A DNA stretch of 64,000 bases from Paratinospora sagittata (lineage: Eukaryota; Streptophyta; Magnoliopsida; Ranunculales; Menispermaceae), in assembly GCA_035771175.1 (NCBI GenBank), contig CM069596.1, positions 13,225,001-13,289,000 of the forward strand, given 5' to 3'. Below the pieces are notes generated by a model. That model made no database searches and was not told the origin of the DNA. It was given only the letters and a program-made list of their open reading frames with translations. Within the stretch, counting starts at the first letter, position 1. Every line of letters begins with the position of its first letter. The translations under genes and the position numbers were made by a program. Positions 1 to 9,805 of the stretch are shown here, one piece after another.

Positions 1-442
1 TAAAGTCAAGAGTGTAGGTTGTCTTGCACCTGTGAAGCCAAGAGTGTAAGTAGGTCTTACTCCTGTAAGTTGAGAGTTGTAAGTAGGTCTTACTCCTGTA
101 AGTTGAGAGTTGTAAGTAGGTCTCACACCTGTAAATTGAGAGTTGTAAGTAGGTCTCACACTTGTAAGTTAAGAGTAGTAAGGTTGTTCTCACACCCGTG
201 AAGCTGAAAAAGTTGTAACAGTTTTGTCCTCACCCGTAAGAGGATTATTTAGTGAAGTTAGAAATCATAACTAAGGAGGTTGGGTAGTTGAGGTAGGCAC
301 GTAGCCGAACCACTATAAATCATTTGTGCAATACTTATTTATTTTCAGCATTAATTGTTTGACATCACTGCAAGTTTTTATTAAAGATTTAAATCGATTA
401 TTGTGTCCAATTCACCCCCTCTTGGACACACTTGTGTCAACA
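1..442 (+). mobile_element. Copia-type LTR, right end (left end outside window)
   Basis: The segment ends with the run CAATTCACCCCCTCTTGG followed by ...TGTCAACA, the usual right end of many plant Ty1/copia LTRs. Directly after position 442 the sequence aligns with the RNase H region of the fragment at 34790-35034, so the LTR right border is placed there. The left part is a 33-bp tandem repeat. No coding function is seen. The same right-end signature recurs at 54040-54057, and in reverse at 19569 and 58664. Confidence 0.7.
14..212 (+). repeat. 33-bp tandem repeat inside copia LTR
   Basis: About six imperfect copies of a 33-base unit built around GTAAGTAGGTCTTACTCCTG and AAGTTGAGAGTT. The reading frame through it gives a repeated SRSYSCKLRVV peptide. 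That is a by-product of a unit length divisible by three, not evidence of a gene. Confidence 0.85.
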
Positions 443-700
443 AGCCAACTCCAAATCATGTACTATAGTTATTCTCATGGACCTTCAACTATTTCGATGC
501 ACAAGCAATGAGCCTATCCTTCTGCATAAGTGCACACCCGAAGCCTGTATGAGAAGCATTTGTATAGATCACTAACTCTTGGCCTAGTTCTGGTAAGATT
601 AAAACCAGTGCAGATGTCAACTTTCTTTTCAATTCAACCAAGGCATTTTCACATTCATCTGGGTCAGCTTGGTCAATGGTATAGCAAGCTCTGGAAAGCT
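443..700 (-). pseudogene. H1 RNase H remnant
   Basis: The minus strand corresponds to the RNase H segment around the 'D-A-S ... G-L-G ... A-Y-A-S-R-Q-L-K' block of gypsy pol. It aligns base by base with 34790-35034 (shared stretches such as AGCAATGA, GTATGAGAAGCATTTG and GTCAACTTTC). No open frame remains. It is cut on the left by the copia LTR border at 442. Confidence 0.55.
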
Positions 701-1400
701 TTACACAAATCTCTTATAATAACCTGCCAATCCCAGAAAACTTCTAATCATTGTCTTTGTGGTAGGTCTCGGCCAACTGATAATAGCCTCAACCTTAGTA
801 GGATCAACTGAAATCCCCTCCAAGCTTACCACATGACCAAGAAATTTCACCTCTGAAATCCAAAACTCACATTTCCTAAACTTAGCATACAACCTTTGAT
901 CCTTCAATGTCTGCAAGGTCATCCTGAGGTGTTCTTCATGCTCCTCATGAGTTTTGGCATACACAAGAATCTCATCAATAAAAATAATGATGAACTGATC
1001 TAGATATGGTTTAAACACCCAGTGCATCAGATCCATAAACATGGTTGATGCATTGGTTACACCAAATGGCATCACCAGAAATTCATAGTGCCCATATCTA
1101 CTCCTAAAAAACGGTCTTAAGTACATCCTCCTTCCAAATCCTCAGCTGATGGTAACCTAATCTCAAATCAATCTTGAGAAAAATCTAGCTTCCTTCAGCT
1201 GATCAAACAAGTCATTTATATGTGGAAGGGGGTACTTGTTCTTCACCGTCACTCGGTTCAACTGTCTATAATCAATGCACAGTCTCAAGCTCCCATCCGT
1301 TTTTTTCACAACAAGACTGAAGCTCCCCATGGTAACACACTTGGGGTTATAAAACCCTTAGCCAATAGTTCTTCCAACTATACTTTCAACTCTTGTAATT
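701..1400 (-). pseudogene. H1 reverse transcriptase, broken
   Basis: The minus strand encodes a degraded Ty3/gypsy RT. Readable blocks are [16 protein letters not shown], the catalytic region as [10 protein letters not shown] (normally F-x-D-D, so the second Asp is now Glu), then [20 protein letters not shown] and [15 protein letters not shown], the standard thumb and connection motifs. The upstream part (1140-1400) has the LRLCIDY-type finger region, visible only across frameshifts. It lies between PR on the right and RNase H on the left, in normal gypsy order. The altered catalytic pair and the breaks mean it cannot be active. Confidence 0.8.
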
Positions 1401-2109
1401 CTTTAGGTGTCATTCTATACGGTGCCATAGAAATAAGTTTTATATCAGGAATCAGTTCAATAATAAAATCAATCTCCCTCTTGGGAGATAACCCAGAAAG
1501 ATCATTAGGAAATGCCTCTGGTAACTCTCGCACAATAGGAATATCATCGAGCTTGACCCCATTGGTCTTCCCATCCTCTGGTATCAAACTATCTAATACC
1601 ACCCTCTCCTCATTTGAAATCAATCTACCCTTGGTAATTGATTTGTCTGATGCTCCACCTTGATACTCAAAGGTAGGATATCTAGGAATTTGTAAAATGA
1701 TTTCCCTAGCAAAATAGTCTACATATGCATGATAGGCTACTAGCCAGTCCATTCCCAGGATAACATCAAACTCTAAAAATTTTAAAACTCTAAGGTTCAC
1801 ATGCATATCATAATCACCCAATTTTACCACACAATGTTAAGAAATCATATTAGGGTAGATCTTTTCCCTTACTGCAGTACTCAACATCAACCATGTACTA
1901 GCTCTAACAAGTGAAAATTTTAATCTATCTACAACATTTCCACATATAAAAGAAAGTGTAGATCCAACATCAATAAGAACATACATAAACAAATCACAGA
2001 TAGTGATCATACCTTCCACTAGTGTCTTGGATGCCTCTGGATCAGGTTCTGTCACAGCTTTGGCTTTCTTGTTACTGGCAGGTGGAGGAGTGCTAACTGG
2101 AGCTGTCAT
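1401..2109 (-). pseudogene. H1 protease and PR-RT linker, broken
   Basis: The minus strand reads a retropepsin-like domain. The active-site region is VLIDVGSTLSFI, where family members have D-S-G or D-P-G, so the catalytic triplet is altered to D-V-G. Downstream comes the conserved LEFDVILGMDWLVAYHAYVD block. An in-frame break near 1833 separates the two halves. It is followed on the same strand by the RT remnant. Element I is inserted just upstream in coding sense (at 2120), separating PR from gag. Confidence 0.75.
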
Positions 2110-2119
2110 AGGTGGATTA

Positions 2120-3505
2120 TGTCACACCCCACCCAGATGCGCCTAAACCGGCGGGAGACTCACAGACGGGGCGCGAATGCATTTTAACAAAAACTAATGG
2201 CGCGAAAACACGATTAAGTATAAGTCTGATTTCATTAATTTCAGAATATATTTGTACATGAAATAGTTAAGGGAACATTCTCCCAAAAATCCCCAATGAA
2301 TAATACAAAGGGTAAATAATGTGGGCCCAAAAACCTACACCCATTCCACCCTAATCTCCTGTGAAAAATTGAATAACAACGGGGTGAGCTACACGCTCAG
2401 TGGGTAAAATAGTTCGTGAATATAACAATTAATAAAACAAACTTTATAATCAAATATCTTAAATACACACCAGAGCATCATAATCAATCCAATATGTATG
2501 TATGCATGACACCGTCTCGTATTGGTTTGATAACTGTACATCGCCTGAGTTCAAGTACAGATGTCCCTCCCCAGGAGTAGCCGGGTTCTCATTATACGTC
2601 CCTCCTCAGGAACGACGCTCTGAATTCACCTACAGATGTCCCTCCCCAGGAGTAGTCAGGTTCTCATTGTACGTCCCTCTCTAGAGAAATATAATGAATA
2701 GCGAGCATCGCTTCTAACTATTCTATGAATCATAAACCACATATGTCCCTAGGTGGTGCTATGTATGATGCGAATGCATGAACTGGTCCGGTCTTTACTT
2801 AACATTTAAACATGATTTAGCAACGTCCAGTGATCCTTGTCAGGGTCGGTATCACTACATGCAAGGTTAGGACATTCAGTATTACTTGTATAAGCTGATA
2901 GCTTTCAAATAAGACCAACCAGGTCAGTCTCCAGTTGAGAGGTGAGACACGAGGTCTACTTAAATACCAATCGTCTAGAGCAGCACGCTGCCTCCCATTC
3001 ATTATTTAAAGTTACTGAGGACAAAACTGAGTCTGGTTGAGCCAGATTGACCACTAATCCGGCATAACAACAGTGTAATACATGAACTTCAAATATACAG
3101 GCATAAGTATGACAGTATGAACATTATATGCAATAATGCAGTGTAAATGAATGGTAGACATAATGATAAATGAATGTAAACTTTAATAAAAGTTATAAGA
3201 CATGCAAACTTATGTTTCGTTCCCCACCTTCTGATAAAAACTCATTTGAAAAATGGCGCCTTCCCCCAGGCAGAACCGCGTTGCACCGCACAGAGAGTCT
3301 CAAAAGAGAAGACAAAAACTCAAAATGAGTGAAGAAGAGAAGGAAAATCACAAGGAGGAGTGATTTTGGTGTGAGAAATGAGGAGGGGGGAGGGGTTCTT
3401 AAATAGGAAAAATGTGCCTGCACGTTTGGGCAGGCGCCCGAAAGTTCAGGCGTTGTGCCCGAACAATTTTATTTTATTTTTTTTGTGCAAACCTAGGGTA
3501 TTACA
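2120..3505 (-). repeat. LTR A, 3' LTR of Element I
   Basis: Begins TGTCACACC and ends GGTATTACA on the plus strand, i.e. TG...CA ends. Homologous to LTR B (11997-13327), C, D, E and F. The middle (2540-2680) holds imperfect repeats around TACAGATGTCCCTCC and GGAGTAG. The TATA-like box in element sense is at 3398-3405, only about 100 bp from the LTR 5' end. The U3 region would therefore be very short and the R-U5 region about 1.25 kb. Confidence 0.93.
3398..3405 (-). promoter_or_regulatory. TATA-like box of LTR A
   Basis: On the minus strand the sequence is TATTTAAG, at the same place as TATATAAG in LTRs C (24651-24658), D (34385-34392) and F (55330-55337) and TATTTAAG in LTR B (13249-13256). 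It sits next to the GC-rich palindromic motifs at 3415-3462. Position and conservation support a core promoter; transcription is not shown. Confidence 0.5.
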
Positions 3506-3522
3506 CTCTATCCCCTTAAAAG
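3506..3522 (-). other. Polypurine tract of Element I
   Basis: Directly beside the 3' LTR; minus-strand sequence ACTTTTAAGGGGATAGAG. The equivalents in Elements II (25054-25070) and III (43796-43812) are also purine-rich and abut their LTRs, as expected for plus-strand priming. Confidence 0.75.
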
Positions 3523-3538
3523 TATTTCGCCCTCAAAA

Positions 3539-4057
3539 TCAGTCCAAGTAGTTATGATAGTTATCTGCGTGAGATTCACTGCTGTCGTCGTCGTTTGCTA
3601 GTTCAGGGTAATGCCTGTATGGTCCCTGAATAACACTGTGGCCGGTGGAATCCTCAACATCATGAAACCATGGAGAGCAAATGGAGTCGGATTCGTCCTC
3701 AGAAGATTCCAACCTTTGCTTAACAGGTAGTGGTGTAGGGCGTTGGTCGCATCGTTTAAGGGGAGGTAGGTTGAGCGGTAGGATGTTTTTTTGTGTTGTT
3801 GCTCGAATCCGGCCGCCTGACAATTTTGGTAGAAGATCCTGCCAAGATGAGGGCACGAGATTGTTTTGGGCAAAATTATTACGAAAAAGCCATGAGCGCT
3901 CTGGCGATAAGGATCGTTGTCTGTGTGGTGATGGAGTTGGTGATGCAAAGTAGTTGTGACTAGACTCAAATCCTGGAGGAGTCGCCACTAGTGGCCAAGG
4001 AGGCCATTGCTTGTGTGCGTCACTATATCCATCGATACTGTTTTCAGACATCTGCAT
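3539..4057 (-). CDS. aORF2: extra 172-aa ORF between pol and 3' LTR
   Basis: Intact frame of 172 codons that starts MQMSENSIDGYSDAHKQW about 90 bp after the chromodomain stop (4148) and ends 34 bp before the LTR. I do not recognise the family. The protein is rich in Pro and Ser, with SP-type pairs (SPTPSPHRQRSLSPERS), a Trp/Pro-rich N-terminus (QWPPWPLVATPPGF), and two acidic patches near the C-terminus (ESSEDESDS and NDDDSSE). No signal peptide or membrane segment is seen, so an env-like role is not supported. Homologous DNA lies at the same place in Element II (25080-25201, middle deleted) and Element III (43850-44180, start deleted), so it belongs to the family. It could be a structural or regulatory protein, or non-functional. 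Confidence 0.55.
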   Translation of the reverse strand: MQMSENSIDGYSDAHKQWPPWPLVATPPGFESSHNYFASPTPSPHRQRSLSPERSWLFRNNFAQNNLVPSSWQDLLPKLSGGRIRATTQKNILPLNLPPLKRCDQRPTPLPVKQRLESSEDESDSICSPWFHDVEDSTGHSVIQGPYRHYPELANDDDSSESHADNYHNYLD

Positions 4058-4147
4058 AGTTATTCAAGTGAAACGATGTATTAAAATATTTGTAACCAAA
4101 ATTTCATCATTTCATTGATAAGTGAAATAGTACAATGTATCGCATCA

Positions 4148-5570
4148 TCAGTTATTACTAGAAAACAATTCAGGGTATTTCTGTTTAATTGTTGCTTCTA
4201 GTTCCCATGTTGCTTCCTCTACTCCGTGGTGATCCCAAAGCACCTTTATAAGTGGTATGCTACGTCGCCTTAGTTCTTGAGTTTTTCTATCCAAAATTTG
4301 TATCGTTCTCTCCTGATATCTATTTCCTTCCTCAACTCGAACCTCAACTGGAGGGATGATATGCGAAGGATCAGAGCGATAGTTTCGAAGCATGAATACG
4401 TGAAAAATGTCATGAACCTTAGACATGGACAATGGAAGGGACAGACGATAAGCAAGTTTGCCAATACGTTCAATGATTTGAAATGGGCCGATATACCGTG
4501 GGGAGAGTTTTCCTTTGATCCCAAAGCGTTTGACACCTCTTGTCGGCTGAACTTTCAGAAAAACCAAGTCCCCCTTATCAAATTCTAGAGGCTGCCTCCG
4601 CTTGTCAGCATAGCTCTTCTGTCGACTTTGTGCAACACGAAGTCACTCCTTTACTAGTGTAATCTTCTCAGAAGTCTCTTGAACTAGTTTAGGGCCCAAC
4701 TACGGTCGATCTGTCATATCTAACCAGCATACCGGAGATCTGCAAGGGCGACCATAGAGAACCTCGTACGATGTTATGCCGATACTAGTTTGGTAGTTGT
4801 TGTTGTATGAAAACTCAACTAAATGTAAGTATTTTGCCCATCCGTCATTAAAGTCCAAAATGCAACACCGTAACATGTCTTCCAAGATTTGGATAAGACG
4901 TTCTGACTACCCATCAGCCTGAGGGTGAAAGGTTGTACTCAGGGTGATCTTAGAGCCCATTCTACTCTGGAAGCTTTGCCAAAACTTTGATGTGAATCAA
5001 GGGTCTTGATCAGAGATGATCGTGAGTGGTATGCCATGGAGGCGTACGATCTATCTTTCATATAGTTCGGCAAGTTTGGCGGGGTTATCAATGAACTTTA
5101 TTGGCAAAAAGTGTGCAGACTTTGTAAGTCTGTCAATGATAACCCAGATAGCATCTTGCCCTTTATTATTTTGAGGCAAGGCCGTAACAAAATCCATTGC
5201 GATGTTCTCCCACTTCCATTCTCCAATAGGTAACGCCTGGAGAAGTCCAGAGGGAAGTCTTCGTTCTGCCTTAACTTGCTGGCAAATGAGGCATCGAGCA
5301 ACGAAGTGTGCAATCGCCTTCTTCATTCCAGAAAACCAAAATTGTCGGTTGACATCCTTGTACATCTTGTCACCCCCAGGATGCATAGCGAACCTTGAAC
5401 AATGCATCTCAGAGAGCACTTCTTTCCAAACCTCAGGATCGTTCTGTAGACAGAGACTTTTTTTATAAAAAATAGTCCCGTCTTCAGAAACTGACTAGTG
5501 AGGAAGGTCCTGGTCACTGAGTAGAAGTTCACGTTTCTCCATTAATATAGGGTCATTGGCTTGAGTTGCT
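4148..5570 (-). pseudogene. Element I integrase with C-terminal chromodomain, broken
   Basis: The minus strand reads in order: an HHCC zinc region ([19 protein letters not shown], then CLICQQVKAERR), the DDE core start (AMDFVTALPQNNKGQ... VIIDRLTKSAHF), the downstream core ([29 protein letters not shown]), the GPF-type domain (KGKLSPRYIGPFQIIERIGKLAYRL) and a chromodomain ending IPLIKVLWDHHGVEEATWELE. The chromodomain places the element in the chromoviruses, and its wording is Tekay-like. Several stops occur between 4570 and 5050. In the family, integrase inserts the cDNA and the chromodomain is thought to steer it to heterochromatin. This copy is dead. Confidence 0.9.
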
Positions 5571-5689
5571 GAAATCTTTCGAACCAGCTTAGAGTTGGTT
5601 GACAATTGAAAAAGTCGTGATCTTGCTCCCTTCTCGATCAGTTGTAGGTTAAAATTCTCCATCTCTGTAGCCAACTTCACCATTTTGAA

Positions 5690-6120
5690 GTTAAGAGTGC
5701 AACAACATAAGATTTTCTACTCAAAGCATCAGCGACAACATTGGCCTTACCGGGATGGTACTGGAGTTGAAAGTCTTAGTCTTTCAAGAATTCCAACCAT
5801 CGTCTTTGGCAAAGGTTTAGGTCTTTCTGGGTGTAGATGTACTTAAGACTCTTGTGATCTGAGAAGACCTCAAATCGTTCACCGTATAGGTAATGACGCC
5901 ATAGCTTCCGTGCAAATACGATAGCCGCAAGTTCTAAGTCATGTGTTGGGCAATTGCCCTCATAAATCTTCAGTTGCCTCGAGGCATATGCTACAACTTG
6001 GCCTTCTTGCATTAGTACGGCACCTAAGCCTTGGAGAGAGGCGTCGGTGTATAGTAAAAATCCAAGCGCATTTCTTGGAGTGATGAGTACTGGTGCCGTC
6101 GTGAGGCGCTTCTTCAATTC
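5690..6120 (-). pseudogene. Element I RNase H, broken
   Basis: The minus strand encodes [20 protein letters not shown], then [20 protein letters not shown], then [20 protein letters not shown] and RRWLEFLKD: the Asp, Glu and Asp of gypsy RNase H in order. It degrades the RNA strand during reverse transcription. The tail toward integrase (5495-5690) is frameshifted. The region upstream in coding sense is altered by a 188-bp tandem duplication (6107-6482). Confidence 0.85.
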
Positions 6121-6482
6121 CTGAAATGATGTTTCATAGTCGGGATTTCAGATGAATCGCACGTCTTTCCGAGTGAGCTTTGTCATAGGTTCAGCAATCT
6201 TTGAGAAGTCCTTGATGAAGCGTCTGCAATAGCCAGCCAAACCAAAAAAACTCCTAATTTGAGTAACAGTGGTAGGCTGCTTCCAGTTTAAAACCGCTTC
6301 TTCAATTCCTGAAATGATGTTTCACAAGCGGGATTTCAGATGAATCGAACGTATTTCCAAGTGAGCTTTGTCATAGGTTCAGCAATCTTTGAGAAGTCCT
6401 TGATAAAACGTCTGTAACAGCTGGCCAAACCAAGAAAACTCCTAATTTGAGTAATAGTGGTAGGCTGCTTCTAGTTTAAAAC
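6107..6482 (-). repeat. 188-bp tandem duplication in the RT/RNase H connection
   Basis: Two adjacent copies, 6107-6294 and 6295-6482, each begin CGCTTCTTCAATTCC and end in a GGCTGCTTC...GTTTAAAAC block, with scattered base differences. Element II (27250-27440) and Element III (46100-46270) have one copy, so the duplication arose in Element I or its direct parent. It covers the [15 protein letters not shown] region and disrupts pol. Confidence 0.9.
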
Positions 6483-7163
6483 TGCTTCAACCTTAGAAGG
6501 ATTGACCTCAATGCCATTGCCTGAAACCACAAGGCCTAGGAATTGAACTCGCTTTGCCCAAAATTTGCACTTACTCAACTTTGCATACAACTAGTGGCTT
6601 TTCAAGGTCTGGAGGACTATCTTCAGATGTATCTTATGGTCTTCTTTGGTTGAGGAATATATCAAGATACCGTCCACAAAAACCACCACAAATCGGTCTA
6701 AGCATAACCTGAAGATGAGATTAATCAAATCCATGAATGCAGCAGGTGCATTTGTTAGACCGAACAGCATGACCAAGAACTTGTAGTGACCGTACCGAGT
6801 TCTGAATGCCGTCTTGGTAATGTTCGACTCTCGGATCTGGAGTTGGTGATAACCGGATCGTAAATCAATCTCAGAGAAGTATTTGGCATCTCTAAGTTGG
6901 TCGAACAAGTCATCGATCCTTGGCAATGGGTATCTATTCTTAATGGTAACGTTATTCAGCTTGCGATAGTCGATGCAAAGTCGTAACGAACCATCCTTTT
7001 TGCGAACAAACATAACTAGAGTGCCCCAGGGTGAACTTTTTCTGATGAAGTCATTACTCTCTAATTCCTTCAGTTGTTTGTCCAATTCGACTAGCTCGGC
7101 ATTTGACATTTCTGTATGGTGGAATTGAGATAGGCCCGGTCTCAGGTATGAGATTGATTTCAA
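6483..7163 (-). pseudogene. Element I reverse transcriptase, broken
   Basis: Blocks in order on the minus strand: [74 protein letters not shown] and the catalytic region [10 protein letters not shown]. The canonical motif is F-V-D-D, so the second catalytic Asp is Gly here. Together with the frame change near 6590 this makes RT inactive. In Element II the same site reads [10 protein letters not shown], so the loss is specific to this copy. Confidence 0.88.
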
Positions 7164-7720
7164 AATTGAATTCCCTAATCAGAGGTAGGCCAGGAAGGTT
7201 ATTTAGAAAAACTGTTGGGAATTCAGATATTACCAGGACATCGTGTACTTCGAGAGGGTACAGTGTTGGTGATTCATTTTCATCACCAAGGGATAGAGCT
7301 CGAACCTGTGCCTTGAGAAGTGCAGCAGTCGAGTTGTGTATCCATTTCCTTGTTCCCTGAATCTTGACAAACTCCCCAATGGCAAGGTTAACTGAGCTTG
7401 CTTCTTCATACAATCGATCTTTGCATTAAGTGGTGCTAGCCAGTCCATACCAAGGATGATGTCGAAGTCTTCAATGTCCATCACAAAAGGATCTGCATAT
7501 ATTATTTGTTCTGCCATTCGAAGCTCATATCGAGAACACTGCAAATTCAAGACAGTACTAGATCCTAAAGGTGATGTGACATGGATTGTGATTTCTGTGG
7601 GTTCAGGATGTAACCCTAAATGTCTTACCAATGCAGATGATATAAAAAAATGCGTAACACCCTAATCGAACAAAACATGCACCATTGTATTGAACAAGAA
7701 AAATGTACCTTCGACTACAT
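7164..7720 (-). pseudogene. Element I protease, stop codon in the active site
   Basis: The minus strand shows HVLFD, a TAG codon (7662-7664), then [21 protein letters not shown], and downstream [20 protein letters not shown]. The stop replaces the middle residue of the Asp-Ser-Gly catalytic triplet, which is intact in Element II (28624-28626 encodes Ser). Element III has a TAA at the same codon (47427-47429). The domain would otherwise cleave the gag-pol polyprotein. Confidence 0.85.
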
Positions 7721-9023
7721 TGTTGTCTGGGAGGGGTTGTTGAGCGATGGCACATGCTCTACCCATGTTCCGTTACCCCTGGTTTTGCTAGGTCTGCCTG
7801 GGTTGGGCATTAGCAACAGGTGGTGCTTGTTGGACTAGAACAACGGGAATAGGTTGCTGAAGGTGCGGACAGACATTTCATACATGGCCCTGCTGGCCGC
7901 AGTTGTAACACTTCAGCCTCTGCTGCTGATGGTTCTGTTGGCCATGTTGATTGTGGTGCTAACCACCACCTCTGCCATTGCCGTTTCGATGGCCACCCCT
8001 GCCATTACGGCCTCCGTGGCCATGATTGCGAAAACCCTGATGGTCAGGGTTAGATGGTTCAGCCGCAGGTGTCGTGGCCTCATTCTTCTTAACATGGGCT
8101 GGAAGGGCAGGGTTCTGATTATAGTAGGGCTTCTTCTTGTTGCCCTGTTGGAAAAATGTTTCAGGCCATTTTCCCCTATTCAGTTTCTGCTCCTGCACAA
8201 TCTTCTCCTGCTCAAAGCTAAAGGCCTTGTCAACAACCTCTCTATAAATCTTGAGATCCAAGATCGACAAGGCTTGTCGAATGTCAGGACGAAGGCCTTT
8301 GTAGAATTTCTCAATTTTATCTTGTTCTGTTGAGATGGTGGAAAGAGAGCAGACCGATAATTCTTTAAACTTTCGAGCAGACTCCCTGACTGTCATGCCT
8401 CCTTGGTATAGTTTGGCAAACTCCTGGCGCTTCTGCCTCTTCATAGCGCCGGGGACGTACTCATTAATAAACAGTGACTCGAGCTGTTGCCAAGTCATGT
8501 CCATAGTGTTGACCCTTTGGTCCTCCTTTACTGTTATCCACCATGTACTTGCTCTACCAATAAGTTGGTAGGTCGCAAGTGGAATCTTTCGAGCCTCATC
8601 GACTCTCATTGCATCGAGAGCCTTCTTTGACTCATTCAGCCATTTCTGCACCTCTTCAGCATCAATGGTGCCAGCAAAAGTAAGAGATTGTAGCCTCTTG
8701 TATTTTGTAATCTGGTCGGTTTGAGTCTCTGACCCAGATCTCACAGGTGCCTAAACAGTGACAACCTGATTGGTCGCAGTCTCCCAAACGGCCGTCTGAA
8801 CAGTTACTTTCATCGCCTCGATAAATCTGGCAAAGAAGACTTCCATACTCGAAGGCATGGCAAAGGGTATGGGTCGGGGTGGCACTGCCTGCCCAGACAT
8901 AGTGGCAGTGTCGGGTGTGGCCTGTGCTGTCGTTGGAGGCGGCGGTTCCTGATTCTGAATCTCAAGAGGTGCCTCCTCGGCTGGACGGACAGTACGTGGC
9001 CTTCCTCTCTTCCAGGTTAGCAT
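7721..9023 (-). pseudogene. Element I gag, broken
   Basis: Start chosen at 9023, MLTWKRGRPRTVRPAEEAP; a basic RGRPR start is common in Tekay-like gag and matches Element II (30011). A Pro/Thr-rich N-terminus is followed by the capsid-like Retrotrans_gag region (EVQKWLNESKKALDAM, WWITVKEDQR, QQLESLFINEYVPGAMKRQK), an Arg/Gly-rich tract (FRNHGHGGRNGRGGHRNG) and a CCHC zinc knuckle starting CYNCGQQGHV. In-frame TAG codons lie near 8748 and 7957, and a TGA sits inside the knuckle. It forms the virus-like particle shell in active relatives. Confidence 0.88.
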
Positions 9024-9423
9024 TTTCTCACTGGAAAGAAGAAAATAAAACCATGATTTAGGAATTGTAGCCAAGTATAATGTTATGGTATTCTTAGCAA
9101 CAATTTCGAGAGTACTGCAATTAAAACCACCTATGTTTCTAAGTATAATGTAAGGTTTTTGTTGAGGAATCAAAGAATCTTATGTGCCTCGTATGTTTGG
9201 CCATGGTGTAAAACAAGGTTAGAATGTTTATATAATAAGTATAAAACTTTGCAAGTATTTCAAATGTTTTGGTTCTGGTTTTTGTAAACATACATATATA
9301 TTTCATTGAACATCCATGCGAGTCATAAAAATTCTAAGATTTGCCTCGGTAAATATCCTGATCTAACGTTCTATCGCAATCTTATGTATTCAAACTCTTT
9401 CGCTTAGTCTTTTTGACTATTAT

Positions 9424-9700
9424 CCAAATTTGTGTGTCCCATACCACATGAATTTGGTAATAAGGGTGTCAACTAAGTTAAGTTGTATGAACACGATCTC
9501 TATAAAACATCGGCTGAATAATAGTTTACTAATAGTATCGTCCAAGTTTACTTGTCCCATACCGTGTAAACTTAGTGATAATGTTAGTAATGCAACTTTC
9601 TCCAAATGTTTCTTTTCATACAAGGTCGTGGGTTTTCTTACTTCCATATTTTATTTAGTATCCTCCAATTTTGTTGTGTCCCATACCACCCCAAAGTTAG
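9424..9700 (-). other. Three stem-loops with an identical 10-nt loop, Element I
   Basis: Three inverted repeats flank the identical loop GTCCCATACC (plus strand; GGUAUGGGAC in element RNA). Loops start at 9436, 9554 and 9678, spaced 118 and 124 bp. Arms are 9424-9435 with 9446-9457, 9542-9553 with 9564-9575, and 9665-9677 with 9688-9700; the middle one has an 8-bp perfect core. All three occur at the same spacing in Element II. They lie between aORF1 and gag, where a packaging, dimerisation or translation-control element could act. The role is unproven. Confidence 0.6.
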
Positions 9701-9805
9701 TGACACGAAAGAAAGAATGGTTGTAAGTCGGCCCACCAAAGATATTCTTAAACAAAACATTTCATTCATATATAAAATAATTTTTTACAATGCCAGTGAT
9801 CATTC

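Noticed and set aside
19..201. 60-codon ORF with repeated SRSYSCKLRVV
   Set aside because: By-product of a 33-bp tandem repeat in a copia LTR.
3539..4057. aORF2 as an env-like gene
   Set aside because: No signal peptide, no transmembrane segment, no cysteine pattern; only its position is env-like.
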